Shown one piece after another: positions 20,301-30,772 of a stretch of 64,000 nt of DNA. Position numbers and translations under genes: made by a program. Source of the stretch: Cryptomeria japonica (taxonomy: Eukaryota; Streptophyta; Pinopsida; Cupressales; Cupressaceae); NCBI RefSeq assembly GCF_030272615.1, contig NC_081407.1, positions 151,175,048 through 151,239,047 on the forward strand. The letters are read 5' to 3'. How positions within the stretch are numbered: position 1 is the first letter of the stretch; each line of letters starts with the position of its first letter. The notes below the pieces were generated by a model, which did no database searches, was not told the DNA's origin, and saw nothing but the letters and a program-made list of their open reading frames with translations.

Positions 20301-21629
20301 AGCCATCAGCATAATGTTGTCCGACCCCGAGACAAGGTTGGGGATATTCACCAACAAATCTTCCACAACCTCAACATCTTCCTCCATATTGGCATTCAGT
20401 AGACTTTGGAAATAGTTAACTGCCTCTTTCCCAATAATGCCACTATCAGAAAGCACATTCCCATTGCTGTCCTCTATCTCCGAAATCTGATTAGAGATCC
20501 GCCTTGCCTTAACTGAGGCATGGAAAAATTTTGTGTTCTTGTCTCCTTCTCGAATCCACAGTTCTCTAGCCTTATCTCTCCAATAAATCTCTTCCCTTGC
20601 TAATATCTCATTTAATGAGTTCTTCAGCCTTTTTTCTTCTTCAAATTCGATACTAGTCATTCCTTTCTCCATGACAATCAAATTCAGCTTCTCTAGCTCC
20701 TTCCCAATCTTATCTTTTTCTTCGAAAATATTCTTGAAGACATCTCTATTCCATATTTTCAATTTGTTCTTAACAAACAACAATTTCTTAACAAAACAAA
20801 AACTGGGAGTACCTTGAATATGTTTGCACTCCATCCACCATTGCTCCAGTTGGCTCTTGAGAGATTTCTCCCTCCACCACATGTTCTGAAATTTGAAATA
20901 GCCACCTCCCCCTTGTGTTGCAGTCCCAATGTCCATCTGCAAAGGGTAATGATCTGAAGTGCTGATAGGGAGAGTACTGGCAATGGTAGGTATCCCTTCC
21001 AGAATCCATCCTTCCCCCACCAAAAACCTGTCCAGCCGCTCTGCAATGTTGGAGAACCCCTGCCTTCTATTGGTCCACGTGAACCATCCTTCCACTGGAA
21101 TACAATCCGTTGCTTCAATCCTACCCACAAAATTTCTGAATTCCAGCATCTCCTTACTGATCCTATTACTTCCCCCTCTTTTCTCTGTTAGATCCAAAAT
21201 GGCGTTGAAATCTCCCCCAACAATAAATTTCTTGTCAGTGCATTTTAAAATGCTATCTTCCAGCTCACCCCAAAGTTTGGTTTTTTCATCTGAACCAGTT
21301 GGTCCATACACATTCCAAATCCGCACTCCATATTTCCTGTCTCTATTATGTGCCATGCAGGTCATCCAATTCTTGTTCTCACTAACCTCTGTAATCAGAA
21401 CCTTATCAGGGTTCCACACTATCCCCAAACCTCCAGAATTGCCTTCAGCCATTTGGAAGCGTCCTTCCCACCTCTTACAATATCTGACAAACCTCTCCCC
21501 TTCCTCACAACTGAGCTTAGTTTCCTGTAGCATAATGATGTCACACGATGTATTACTAAGATGATGCTTCACCATCCTACGTTTGTCAGGGGCCCCTAGT
21601 CCCCTGACATTCCAGCTTAAAATCTTCAT
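17361..21629 (-). CDS. LINE ORF2 protein: endonuclease, reverse transcriptase, RNase H
   Basis: This 1422-aa protein would nick target DNA and copy LINE RNA there (target-primed reverse transcription). Residues 1-235 are an endonuclease/exonuclease/phosphatase fold with Asn7, Glu36 in LQETK, Asp140 and Asn142 in GGDFN, and Asp226-His227 in SDHYPL. The reverse transcriptase spans about 460-740, with Asp590 in KLDFTKAYD and the FADD box at 695-698. A zf-RVT region follows near 1060-1130 (Cys1103, Cys1106, His1115, Cys1120). RNase H covers about 1258-1385 with Asp1264, Glu1304, Asp1328 and Asp1377. All key residues I can check are present, so the protein could be functional. The start overlaps the ORF1 stop as ATGA, suggesting translation by re-initiation. 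ORF1's premature stop would hamper the element in cis. Confidence 0.96.
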   Translation of the reverse strand: MKILSWNVRGLGAPDKRRMVKHHLSNTSCDIIMLQETKLSCEEGERFVRYCKRWEGRFQMAEGNSGGLGIVWNPDKVLITEVSENKNWMTCMAHNRDRKYGVRIWNVYGPTGSDEKTKLWGELEDSILKCTDKKFIVGGDFNAILDLTEKRGGSNRISKEMLEFRNFVGRIEATDCIPVEGWFTWTNRRQGFSNIAERLDRFLVGEGWILEGIPTIASTLPISTSDHYPLQMDIGTATQGGGGYFKFQNMWWREKSLKSQLEQWWMECKHIQGTPSFCFVKKLLFVKNKLKIWNRDVFKNIFEEKDKIGKELEKLNLIVMEKGMTSIEFEEEKRLKNSLNEILAREEIYWRDKARELWIREGDKNTKFFHASVKARRISNQISEIEDSNGNVLSDSGIIGKEAVNYFQSLLNANMEEDVEVVEDLLVNIPNLVSGSDNIMLMAPFSMEDVKSAVFGLHPDKAPGPDGFSARFFQVCWEFVKDDIHNVLEDVRKKGKFVKEINNTILIMIPKRVGGKHLGDYRPITLCNSIYKILTKALANRLKILLPKLISREQNGFTPGREIADSIILTAEALHTIVTERRRAMVIKLDFTKAYDKVCWQFLLKVLGKFGFDKNWIKIIELCISTVHFSIAMNGSLYGFFGSSNGLRQGDPISPSLFVLMADSLSRYVQRQRDIKLWKGLIFHEDLEACTHSQFADDTMLFGEANVLEAEVIKKTMGLYAKAAGQTINDSKSVVFFFNTKRIVQQRIRSILKWEVGCLPSTYLGVPMFTGASKPVLWEDLISKCRKRTELWKNKWLALPGRILLIKSVLSAMPIYAMSCFKLSAKAINALESFLKKFLWEGVMDNKKILLIHWNVACKSKTNGGVGLRRLEHQNLALGAKLIWKMYRSPEKQWCQIMQKKYLDNDDPMRILTADSLINGSATWKFMKESRHIITNHISWKIGNGRKARFWHDSWNGHVEVIKVLGAQEWIHLAERECGEFVVDYIEEFPLGSGLFRWKIPNKDYISLDNREKVREILESRRIVLNREEDEIIWCAAKLGEYKVNLGYQTMHIMQEVTEWPFRVCWDKMVAPRAGAFLWTAYHGRILTGERLKTYGIYGPSVCVMCKMAEETTNHLLYECQVARACWNWVKFKLGWNSVYDENFNLFIGRWPVINQKSLWGSLWLISPSMVVWQLWKERNRRIFCEKELDTSKIVQKISEGIAEIAGRKAEQRKVGFISSWDKEVQEMWGNLRSPGVVINNQKNRANEAQWKTLEEGQFKLNFDGAAKGNPGEAGFGCIVRNSRGDMVAGCYGGLGVATNNEAEILALEKGLRLCIRGKLFPIIIEGDSQIIINAITKEDTPNWKLRSHVKIIIDLLKSIPEFRLEHIFREANKGADFLANKGVREDIKTEVYLSEPGWEELCIILNDDAAPEMINMRTGIG

Positions 21630-22855
21630 TGCTTCCCAAGAGGGTTGATCCCCCCCTTGGTACTCTTCCTCCTTAAAAATTCAGACACACTTAAGAGTCC
21701 TTTCTCTTCGGCTTCTTCTTCTCTCTTTTTCCTATTGGACTTCCTTCCAACAGTGCCTCTTCCAGTCCTATGTCCACAGGTTGTAGTTTGTTTGATTGTT
21801 CTGATGTCACAGATGTCCATTTCATCCTCTTCTTCCTCTGCCTCTGTCTCCCACTCTTCCTCAATGTGACTATCATTATCTGATAAATTGACCTTGGTTG
21901 CATCCTCCGCTTCCCTACAATTTTGTTTATCCTGCATCGTCTTACCCTCATCTCCAGTTTGTTGTATTATTTTCGGGTCCTTTTTCTTTAAGATCTCCTC
22001 ATTTGCTGCCTTGACTGAAGACGTCTTTATTATTTCCTCTTCTTTCTGCCCTTTCTTGTCTTTCGTTCCTCTGGATTGCGTGGTCTCTGCGCCTATAGGT
22101 TTCCACATTGTCTGCGTTTTTTTTTTTGTGCTCTTGCAGTTCCTCGACGAGTGATCCCGTTTTCCACATTCCAGACAAAAGTATTTATCTTCTTCTATCT
22201 CCATTGTTTGAATCCATCCCTGTCCCTGCGCTACGAGTCTGACTTCTGAAGGTATTTTCCTCACAGCCACAATGAAAATCCTGGCATACAGGTATGAGTC
22301 GCCTTCCGCGATTTCTCTGTCAATTTCGAGCAGGGTACCCAACGATCAACCAATTTTACAAAGAGCCTCCTCCGTCCAATATTCCATTGGTAAGTAGTTT
22401 AATCTGACCCAGAGGGGCTTGTCATAAGCAAAAGTCTTCAAAGGGTTGAAGTTTCGATGCCATAGTTGAATGTACAGAGGGACTGATCCCAAACTCCATA
22501 ATCCGCCCTCTAATACTTTCTGTCTTTCCTCCTCCGTTGCAAAGATAACAATGAAGAAGCCACGCGATAAAAACTTGGTGATCTGAGGAGTGTCCCAATT
22601 TTCTTTTATCCATTCCTGAATCTTCTTCCTTTTGAATCTCGGTCCAACAAATTTGCAGATAATGGCGAGATCCTTCAAACATTCCAGGTCCTCCTCGATT
22701 TCTTCTGACACATCTATTGTGAAAATTTTTGAAGATTGCCCCACATCTACATAACTATCCTTCTGCCTTTCTGTGTTCTCCACTCCTTCCCTTGTCTCCC
22801 TCCCATGCTGAATCCCAACCTGCAACTCCTCGCGCAGCACCTTCCCGCTCTCCAT
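21626..22855 (-). pseudogene. LINE ORF1 (DUF4283-like with CCHC knuckle), one premature stop
   Basis: ORF1 is the RNA-binding partner protein of a plant L1 element, about 409 codons from ATG 22855. The N-terminal half shows a DUF4283-like region (KFLSRGFFIVIFATEEERQK, then PLWVRLNYLPMEYW). A single in-frame TGA at 22343-22345 interrupts it; the reading frame continues unchanged to 21626. Downstream is a CX2CX4HX4C knuckle (CLECGKRDHSSRNC) and a long Lys/Glu-rich acidic tail. The stop is one C-to-T step from an Arg codon. Read-through or re-initiation at a downstream ATG might still yield a knuckle-bearing protein of 238 aa. Otherwise this copy is disabled. Confidence 0.9.
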
Positions 22856-22886
22856 GAGTGTTTTTAAAAATCACACAAAACTTTAT

Positions 22887-22901
22887 TTTCTTCGATACTT
22901 T
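22887..22901. repeat. Target site duplication of the LINE (5' side)
   Basis: Exact second copy of TTTCTTCGATACTTT, placed just upstream of the LINE's short leader. Confidence 0.9.
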
Positions 22902-23430
22902 GAACATAATGGCAAGCTCATATTTATATTAGCATAATATATCATAAATCTGCAATACAAAATTGCAAAGAAGAACCCCCTAAACTCGAGTATTTTTATT
23001 TTTAATTTTTTTTAGGTCGTCATTTAATACAAGAAAAGAGCATACTCAAATTTTCAAGATCTACCAAAATCTCTCAAAAGACTAACCAAAGACACCCAAC
23101 ATGCTCTAGAGATAGCCACCCAAGATATCTAGAGACCTAATGAATAACTAAATGAAAGGAGAAGATCAAAATGACAAGAATAAACTATTTTCCTCTCAGT
23201 AAATTCAAATGGAATATACATATGGATTCAATTTAGATTACAAAGAGACCCCCTTGATTAGATAAACCAATGTGAGACTCAAGACTATATAAGATTATGA
23301 CAAGTTCTAAATAGATTAAAACATGAAAGATAAAAGTGATGAGTGTCCTACATGTACCCTGGTAAAACTTAAGTAATAAGGTGTGAAAAGGACATAATAG
23401 TACTAATTAGGTATTACCCTAGGAGAAATT
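22902..23430. other. AT-rich spacer before the Tat-like pol remnant
   Basis: No coding sequence is recognised. It continues the target DNA of the LINE. The gag and LTR that should precede the pol remnant at 23431 are not visible here, so that element is truncated on its left side or too decayed to see. Confidence 0.45.
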
Positions 23431-24200
23431 TTTGTAAGGATGTTGGGGGTGAGATTGATGCGAACTGGTTAGAAGCAAGGATAGTTGTCAAGGGTGAAAT
23501 GCAGAAATTACTTCCTGAAAAGGAAGTGAAATACTTAGTGGTCAAATCAGATGACCTCAAAGCTAAAATTATCTTTGAGTCATCCAGAATGGGCACTTAT
23601 TTTCTACAAACCACAGAAGATTTAAGCTCTTCAAATGGATTAGACGATGAGAATCTATCAACTGATGACTTTGTGTTATTTTCCTCTTTTGGTGAGACTT
23701 CGAGTTCACAACCTACTAATTCAAATGGTGGTAATCAGGTATGGTTTATGGAATTTGATGGTAGTTGTACTTCTAATTGTTCCGGTGTAGGAGTTGTTTT
23801 GCTTTCTCCACAAGGTGAAATCTTTCCTTACTCTTTCAAGCTTCAATTTTCTAATACCAACAATACGACTGAATATGAGTCAATATTGTTGGGTATTGAT
23901 GTTGCACGCAAGAGGGGTATCATGAATCTTCATGCATAGGGGGATGTTGAGTTGGTAGTTTGCTAAGTCAGACATATTTATCAAACTAAAAATGACCGAT
24001 TGAAACATTTTTGAAATTTAGTTTGGGACAACATTGAATGTTTTGATTCTTTTAACATCTTGGTAGTATTTAGAGAGTTCAATTCTAGAGTGGATTCTCT
24101 TGCTCAATCTACTACTCTTTTGATTCCTCATAAGGATTTTTCTCAAAATAAGTATTCCTTCAAGTTAATCTGTAGGCCAATTGTACCAAATAACTGGGAT
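23431..24200 (+). pseudogene. Element T: archaeal-type RNase H-like module of a Tat-like gypsy pol
   Basis: The plus-strand frame from 23499 shows FMEFDGSCTSNCSGVGVVLL, then a TNNTTEYES block and GDVELVV after a stop at 23937-23939. This is the second, archaeal-type RNase H carried by plant Tat-lineage gypsy elements. It keeps the first Asp (23757-23759) and the Glu of EYES. The following VFREFNSRVDSLAQS and RPIVPNNWDH stretch matches the conserved tail of that module. It lies upstream of the reverse transcriptase, an arrangement I recall from some plant Tat polyproteins but not the usual order. Stops and frame changes show it is dead. It continues at 24243. Confidence 0.78.
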
Positions 24201-24242
24201 CACTAGCAATTTTTTAATGATGACAAGCAGATCATTAAATTT

Positions 24243-25260
24243 TTGGAAACTAGTGATAGTTTCAATAACTTGGATTTTCAAGGAAGTAATCACTCTAATT
24301 CAGTAGCAGATGGTGATTCCTCTCATGATGAAGGATTTATGCAATTAAGTGAAAAAAAAATCCTAAAAGGTCTTGTATCACTGGAAAAGTTGTTTAATAA
24401 GCATGACAAATACATTAAAAAGCAACACCAAGAAATATTAGATGCAACTATGGGATATGAGAAATACAACATTGGATTAGAAGATGATCCAAAATATGTC
24501 AACATTGGTAATAGTTGTACCCCAAGAGAAAGGGAACAATTTATTCAATTGTTACGTCAATACATTAATGTATTGGCATATTCTTATGGTGATCTAAAAT
24601 ATTTTCAACCCAAAGAGATACAACATGATATTCCTATCAAATATGGGGCAATGCCTTTTAAGTAGAATCAAAGGCAATACAATCCCAATATTTATGGTAC
24701 TATCCTTTTAGAGATTCAAAAAATGCTAAATGCTAGAATAATATTTCCAATTCATCATTCAACACGGATTGCTAATATCGTGCCTATACAAAAGAAAAAT
24801 GGTGAGACTCGCATGTGTGGATTTTTGTAATCTAAACCAATCATTTTTAAAACATAACAACCCTTTACCAGTGATGGATCAAGTCATTCAAACCGTAATA
24901 AGGTCTCAAATATTTTCTATGCTTGGTGGCTTCTTAGGCTATAATCAGATCAAAATCAATGAGGAGGATCAGCACAAGACTACTTTCACAACTCTTTGGG
25001 GCACCTTTTCTTATCAAAGGATGCCATTCGAGTTGATAAATGTAGGTGCAATATTCCAGGGGGCTATGGATATGGATTTCTTAGGTATCATTGGCAAGTA
25101 CATTATTGTGTACTTAGATGATCTAACAATTTTTTGTAAAGATCGTGAAAATCATCTTTTTCACCTAGAAGATATTTCGAAGAGGTCGGAAACATGGAAT
25201 CTCCTTAAATCCTAAAAAGTCAGTTTTTGGGCTTACAGAAGGTAAGCTTCTTAGACATGT
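24243..25260 (+). pseudogene. Element T: linker and reverse transcriptase domain
   Basis: A 140-codon open stretch (24243-24665) carries the linker that leads into the reverse transcriptase (VLAYSYGDLKYFQPKEIQHD). The reverse transcriptase then runs through IANIVPIQKKNGETR, a degraded core, FSMLGGFLGYNQIKI, TLWGTFSYQRMPFELINVG and the catalytic YLDD (25111-25122). Two frame changes and several stops break it (near 24750 and 25215). The YLDD box itself is intact. The family is Ty3-gypsy. Confidence 0.9.
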
Positions 25261-25261
25261 A

Positions 25262-25900
25262 GTGTCTAAGGAAGGTATTAAGATTGATCCAGAAAGGGTC
25301 AAGGCAATTCAGATTTTAGTTCTACCAACAAGTAAAACTATTGTACACTCATTCTTTGGGAAAGTTAACTTCTTGAGAAGGTTTGTTCCAAATATGGCTC
25401 AAAAAAATTATCATATTGTGAATATGGTGAAAGGGAAGATTATTTTTCGTTGGACTTCAAAAGGGAAAGCAACCTTTGAGGAAATCAAAGAAGCAATAGC
25501 TCATGCTCTAATACTAGTATGTCCAGACTATACCAAGGATTTTAAAATGCATAGTTATGCTTCTGATCATACACTTTCTACAATTCTAGTTTAGAAGAAT
25601 TTAGAAGCTATTAAATCACCCATAGCTTTCATGAGTTGTCCTCTCTAAACTCATGAGCTTAAGTAATCTTAGATGGATAAACATGCTTTTGTTGTTGTCA
25701 AAGCAGTAAAGCGTTTTCAGTTCTACATTTTGAATTCTCATGTCATATGCTTAGTTCCAAATACTGCAGTCAAGTCAATTTTGATGCAACAAGATTTTGG
25801 AACCAAGAGGGGTAACTGGATAGCAAAGATCCAAGAATATGATATGGAGATTAGGCCTACCAAATTGGTTCAAGGGAAAGGTCTATGTTAGTTGATGGCA
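25262..25900 (+). pseudogene. Element T: RT thumb/connection and gypsy RNase H
   Basis: After the frame change, VSKEGIKIDPERVKAIQIL and FFGKVNFLRRFVPNMAQ give the typical gypsy thumb, followed by the RNase H region (ATFEEIKEAIAHALILVCPD, then KMHSYASDHTLSTILV and MDKHAFVVVKAVKRFQFYI). The final part, IAKIQEYDMEIRPTKLVQGKGL, matches the end of the gypsy RNase H. Four in-frame stops interrupt it. This is the element's second RNase H-like module, placed where gypsy elements normally carry theirs. Confidence 0.88.
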
Positions 25901-26099
25901 AATAATAAACCTGAAGTTTTAGCAGTTCTCCTTGAAAAGGGTTCGCAAGGAAATGTCCCCACAGTATTATTTGTAAGTACTGTAGATGAGTGGTATTCCA
26001 ATATTTCTTAGTTTCTTACTTATGGTGAATGTCCAGAGCATCTCACATATAAAGAAAAGAGAACATTAAAACTAAAATCTGCAAATTATATCCTATGGG

Positions 26100-26511
26100 A
26101 AAATGGATTGTATAAATGGAGCCTTGACAGTACAAAGGTGTATGGACAAAGCTCAATAGGAAAAGTTGTTAGAATCATTTCATAATTCAACATGTGGTGG
26201 ACACTTCTTAGATCCCGTGACAACTCACAAAATTCTATGAGCTAGGTGTTATTGGCCTACTCTTTTTCAAGATGCCCATGATTGGCTTTGGAAATGTGGA
26301 TTATGTCAGCAATTTGTTGGTAAGCCCAAGCTTATAGCATTTCCTCTCAAGATAGTGGTGATTGAAGAACCTTTCCAACAATGGAGCATTCACTTCATTG
26401 GGCCAATTCATCTTGTGCCCATTGTCGGTCATCATTATGTTCTCACTGGAGAAGATTATTTTACTAACTAGGTGGAAGCAGTACCTGTTAAGCATGCTAC
26501 TTTTGAGGTAG
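26100..26511 (+). pseudogene. Element T: integrase, N-terminal part
   Basis: The plus strand from 26166 shows the integrase zinc finger HNSTCGGH and CGLCQQF, then WSIHFIGPI, which marks the first catalytic position; the Asp expected there is His. The frame stays open apart from a TGA and a TAG (the latter in place of a Trp codon). It runs into EAVPVKHATFEVV at 26510, where element C interrupts it. The second half resumes at 43443. Confidence 0.9.
26507..26511. repeat. Target site duplication of element C (left copy)
   Basis: GGTAG precedes the LTR of C and recurs exactly at 43443-43447. Removing C and one copy rejoins the integrase frame of element T. Confidence 0.93.
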
Positions 26512-27667
26512 TGTAGCATCCTAAAATTACACCCCTTGCAATTTTGACCATATTTGGGTCTTCACCTTAGTGTTTGCGCCCCTTGGCTTGATTGAAGACC
26601 TGATTATGCTCATGCGTATAACAAACATCAAAAAACCTAATTGACACCCCTTAGGCACCTGGATCCTAACCCAAAATAGGGCAGGACCAGGGGGTCGCGC
26701 CCTAGTCCTCACTAGGACCAAGGCATGGCACCATGGTCCTCCCTAAATTGGCCCCTCTTTAAACCCATTTTAGCATTTCAAATTTTGAGTGGGATTTACC
26801 TCTCCATGTCGACTCATGTTAGAAAATTAATCAGTTTTCTCAACAAGCAAGTATATAAAGATGATTTTCCCTCTCATTTGAACATACACACACATGATAT
26901 CAAGCACACATGAGATCAAACATTCAAGCATTCAAGAGAAATTGAGCATTTTAAGTTTTCCTTAAAGCCTTGGAGAAGCAATAAAGTCAAGGTTCAAGCA
27001 TTGAAGTGGAGATCTACATCCTAATTCATGAAACCCTAATTCCATGTGGAGGCAAGCAAAACTTTACAAGGAGGTATAATCATTCAATTTTCAGTCATAA
27101 TTCAACATCTCCCTCAAAAGGAGAACCTTTCCTTTCAGTCATTTCAATTACATTTATCTCAATTTCATGGTTAATTCCAAAACTGAGGTTTGACCTAAGT
27201 CAAGCCCTATTCCGAACCTATTTCCCTTTTCTTTATGTATGCAAGAAACAAGTGCACAACTGTACTTCTCAAAATAAGCTTCAGAAACAGAGACGAAACA
27301 ACCCTTTTTGGTGTGCGGAAAATTTAGAGGACCATGTTGTCGCGTCCTAGTCCCTGCTTTTTTTGGGCATTTTCATAGGGCAAATTTGAATCAACTTATA
27401 TTATTAAGATCCAGGTGCACGACAAAATCCCAAACCTGTAGCTCATTATTTTCTTAGTTTTGTCTCCAAATTCAACACTTTACCCTAAATCAACATTTTA
27501 ACTTACAAAAGAGGGAAAAACATATCATAATCAATCAATCCACTTAGTATTCAATCCTTGTTTGATTTGTGACTAAATCTAGTGGATTTCTCCCCAAAAG
27601 CGAAAATTTATTTGGTGATTTCTCCTTCTATGTTACAAATTGCCAAATCAAATTTTTCCCCTTTACA
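26512..27667 (+). repeat. 5' LTR of element C
   Basis: 1156 bp from TGTAGCATCC to CTTTACA, pairing with 42297-43442. TATA-like box at 26852-26859. It differs from the 3' LTR by scattered substitutions and indels, more than seen between the LTRs of A or B. Confidence 0.93.
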
Positions 27668-27670
27668 TTT

Positions 27671-27683
27671 TGGTGAACCCAAC
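27671..27683 (+). promoter_or_regulatory. Primer binding site of element C
   Basis: TGGTGAACCCAAC lies three bases after the LTR, in the same position as in A and B. The distal bases differ from A. Confidence 0.7.
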
Positions 27684-28584
27684 TCCTTGCACCTTAAATT
27701 CTGATTTTTGTTTTCAGATCTAACTGTGTATGCAATTTATAATTCAAATTTACATTTACTAGTTTGATTTCCTTGCAAATTTTAAAAATTTAGAGGTTAA
27801 ATTCACTAAATTCCTAATTTTTAAATTTAAAATTGAGCTTGTGATTTGTCTAAATTGCATTAATTATTTCAGATCTGATTACTCTTCATTTTTACAGTTC
27901 AAGTTTTCATTTACATGTTCAATTTGCTATCAAATTTCAAAAATTAAGTGGTTAATTTCAAGAACCCTAATTTTTAATTTTAAAATTGAGCCCGTGGATT
28001 CTCTAAATTATGAATTAATTATTTTAGATTTGAGATTCTTGTTTCAATTTCAAAATTCAAATTTTCACTTCCAAGATTCAATTTTAAAATTTTAAAATTA
28101 AGTGATTAATTTTAAAAATCCCAACTTTAAAAATCTTGCAAATTGAGCTTGTGGGTTGTTTAAATTTTGAATTTCCCTTTTCAAATTTGCTTGTTAATTT
28201 CAATTCAAATTCAAAATTGCAATCTTGGATCAAATTTCAAATTTAAATTTTAAAATTAAGTGGTTAATTAAACAAACTCTTATTTTTAAATTTAAAATTA
28301 AATTGATTCCTTCAATTACCACATTTCAAAATTTAAATTTTAAAATTAAGCGGTTATTTTCACAAGGCCCTAATTTTAAAATTCAATCTCTTTTGGATAA
28401 TTTTAATTTTAAAATTAAGAGGTTATTTTGGCATAATCCTAATTTGAAATTTCAATTTCCTAGGAGATTCCATTATTACTCTTTATTTGTTCATTTAATT
28501 GAGTAATCATTTTTCCTAGAATTTTGCATTATTTAATTGTTTTGCAACTTAAATTTCAAATTTCCAAATTCCCTCCCTTGGTGC
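27684..28584 (+). other. Leader of element C, strongly AT-rich
   Basis: About 900 bases dominated by repeated AAATTTCAAATTT and TTTTAAAATTAAG words, for example the AAATTAAG(C/T)GGTTA phrase recurring near 27940, 28250, 28345 and 28410. The GGACCGTG stem-loops present in the leaders of A and B are not visible here. Confidence 0.6.
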
Positions 28585-30772
28585 ATGAGTTTTACCACTA
28601 ATAGTCCAACCTATAGTATCCCTATGAGAAGAAGTTGTAGAATTAAGGCTTCCCAAGGTTTAATTACTGAGGAGATGGAGCCTAATTTGGATCTTTTTCA
28701 ATGAGGATATTGGTGTTTCTTCCAATCCTACAAATGTCCTTGTTTATCTGCATTCTTTAGATAATTATCATGATGCAAAGGAATCACTAACTAGGGTTTC
28801 CGTTGACCAATTGGAGAAGATTGACAATCAATTTGAAAATCTTCAACAATAGATGAGTCAACAATACTCGGAAAGTGAAGCTCTCCCAGTGATTGAAGGA
28901 TTAAAAAGAATGGTTCAAAGTGATAAACTTGGTGTTGATATCTTGTGTGGTATTGCTCATACTGTTGATTCTAATATTATGCCCATGAAGAGTTGTGTCG
29001 AAGTCCTTGGTTACACACAACCTCCCACTCAAGTTAATCATTCCATTCCTTTGACTACTCCTATGGCTAGTGTTCCCACGTTTACATCAAACATCGTGTC
29101 TACCTCTACACAAAATTTCATACCTGCGAATGTTAGTCAAGGGGGCAACTCCTCTTCTTTCCTTCCTCCTACCATGAGTCTTCTATTTGTTACCCAATCT
29201 TCTCATATACCTACGAGTGTTAGTCAAGGGGGCAACTCCTCTTCTTTCATTCCTCCTACCATGAGTCTTCGATTTGTTACCCAATCCTCTCCCATACCTA
29301 CCTATCATAATGTTCCACCTCCTTACTCTCAACCCTCGCCTTCCTATAACAATATCCCTACTTATTCTCAACCCCCACCTTCCTATAACAATATCCCTCC
29401 TTATTCTCAACCCCTTCCTTCTTTCAACAATGTTACCCCTCCTTCTCAATCCAACATTGTCCGAGTTGTCCCTCCTAAACATGTGGAAGTCCCTCAATTG
29501 GAGCTTTATAACAGAAAGGTGATCCTTTGACTCATGTTATAACATTTCAAACTTTGTGTAGTGACTTTGCTCATAACCAAAGATTGTTGGCTAAATTGTT
29601 TACTAGAACATTAAGGGATAAAGCTTTGTAATGGTATTGTTCTTTGCCTCCTTAATTTATTACTTCTTTTCAACAATTGGCTAATGATTTTATTCAACAA
29701 TTTCACAATAATATTGGTCCTAAAATAACTTTGACTGATTTGATGCATTGTAAATGAGGTATTAAAGAAAAAGTGACTGATTTTATTGGTAGATATAAGC
29801 ATTTGTATTCTCAAATTTCTTTTCCTGTGTCTAATCAAGATATTCAAGGAATTTTCATTTCTAATTTGCAAAAAGATATTAGGGATAAACTTCTCTTTTC
29901 CGAGTTTACTTCCTTTACGCACTTGTGCGCAATACTTCACAACTATCATCTTACCGTGAGTCAATTGGAATAATCGTCCTCTTTAATGGCTCCAAATGAT
30001 AAAAGTGAAAGTGCTCAACAACCTTTTGTGAAGTTCAAACCGAATAAGGGATTCATCAAAGTCAATGACAAAAACAACACTCAAGTGCTAGCTGTAACAT
30101 GTGTGCCTCCTTTGTCAAAATACTTTAGAAAAGAATTCACTCATCTTAATGAATCTTTGCATAGTATTATGTCTCAATTGTTACAAAGGAATGTGTTGAA
30201 ACTCTCCCTTATCAAACCAATTGATACAACCAAGCCTTTGCCAGCCTCTTATGATGCCAAAGCCTTTTGCCAATACCATCGTCAACCTAGTCATGACACT
30301 GAAAAGTGTTATTCCTTAAGGAGTAAGATTCAAGACTTGATTAATAACAATACCATATATGTGTTTGGTGTGAATGATAAAGGAAATAAATCAATAGCTC
30401 CTCCTAATCAAAACCTTCAAATTTTCATTGATCCTTTACCTTCCCATTCCACTAATGTGATTGAAATTGATCATCTTGCCTTCTCTCCCAATATTGTTGG
30501 CCTTGAGTCTAATAATATGGTGAACCTTATAAATAAAAAAGAACCTCCTAAGGACCTGTGCATTACATTTGATCCTAGTGAGACTATTAAAGCACTTGAT
30601 GGCCCACTTTATATAACTGCAAAAATCAAAGGCATGCCTTCTCGAGGAGTACTTATTGATCTAGCTTGCACGGTTAATGCAATAACTGAAGAGTCTATTT
30701 ATACTTTTCAATTGGATAAAGATATATGATGATACTAATGTGGTAGTTAGAGTTTTTGATGGCTTCTCTTGC
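28585..30772 (+). pseudogene. gag of element C, first part (to the 793-bp insertion)
   Basis: It starts at the same conserved ATG as A and B (MSFTT) and is colinear with them: acidic N-terminus, Pro/Ser-rich tract, Retrotrans_gag region (29480-29970), the CX2HX4HX4C knuckle (CQYHRQPSHDTEKC, near 30270) and the protease-like region, where the active-site position reads LIDLACTV. The C copy is broken by a stop at 28851, a one-base loss near 29510, stops near 29630 and 29650, and others. An 87-base unit is tandemly duplicated at 29131-29304, lengthening the Ser/Pro tract. The 793-bp insert ends this part. Confidence 0.88.
29131..29304 (+). repeat. 87-bp in-frame tandem duplication in the gag of element C
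   Basis: Units 29131-29217 and 29218-29304 differ at only a few bases. Each encodes 29 residues beginning with VSQGGNSSSF. The period is a multiple of three, so the frame is kept. Shorter Pro/Tyr/Asn repeats of about 42 bases follow to 29430. Confidence 0.85.

Larger units (their letters stand above)
16559..22886 (-). mobile_element. Near-intact L1-type LINE with RNase H
   Basis: This non-LTR retrotransposon reads on the minus strand and is bounded by a perfect 15-bp target duplication. Its 3' end is a T run on the plus strand (poly(A) tail) at 16559-16566. It holds ORF1 (22855-21626) and ORF2 (21629-17361), overlapping by four bases, then an 800-base 3' region. The leader before ORF1 is only about 31 bases, so a few hundred bases of 5' UTR may have been lost on insertion. 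ORF2 is uninterrupted and ORF1 has one premature stop. Domain order (endonuclease, RT, zf-RVT, RNase H) is that of plant L1-like elements. The exact flanking repeat and open ORF2 point to a recent insertion. Confidence 0.95.

Noticed and set aside
20759-21564. Frames up to 201 codons opposite or out of frame with LINE ORF2
   Set aside because: They overlap a clear 1422-aa ORF2 with catalytic motifs and have no family signal.
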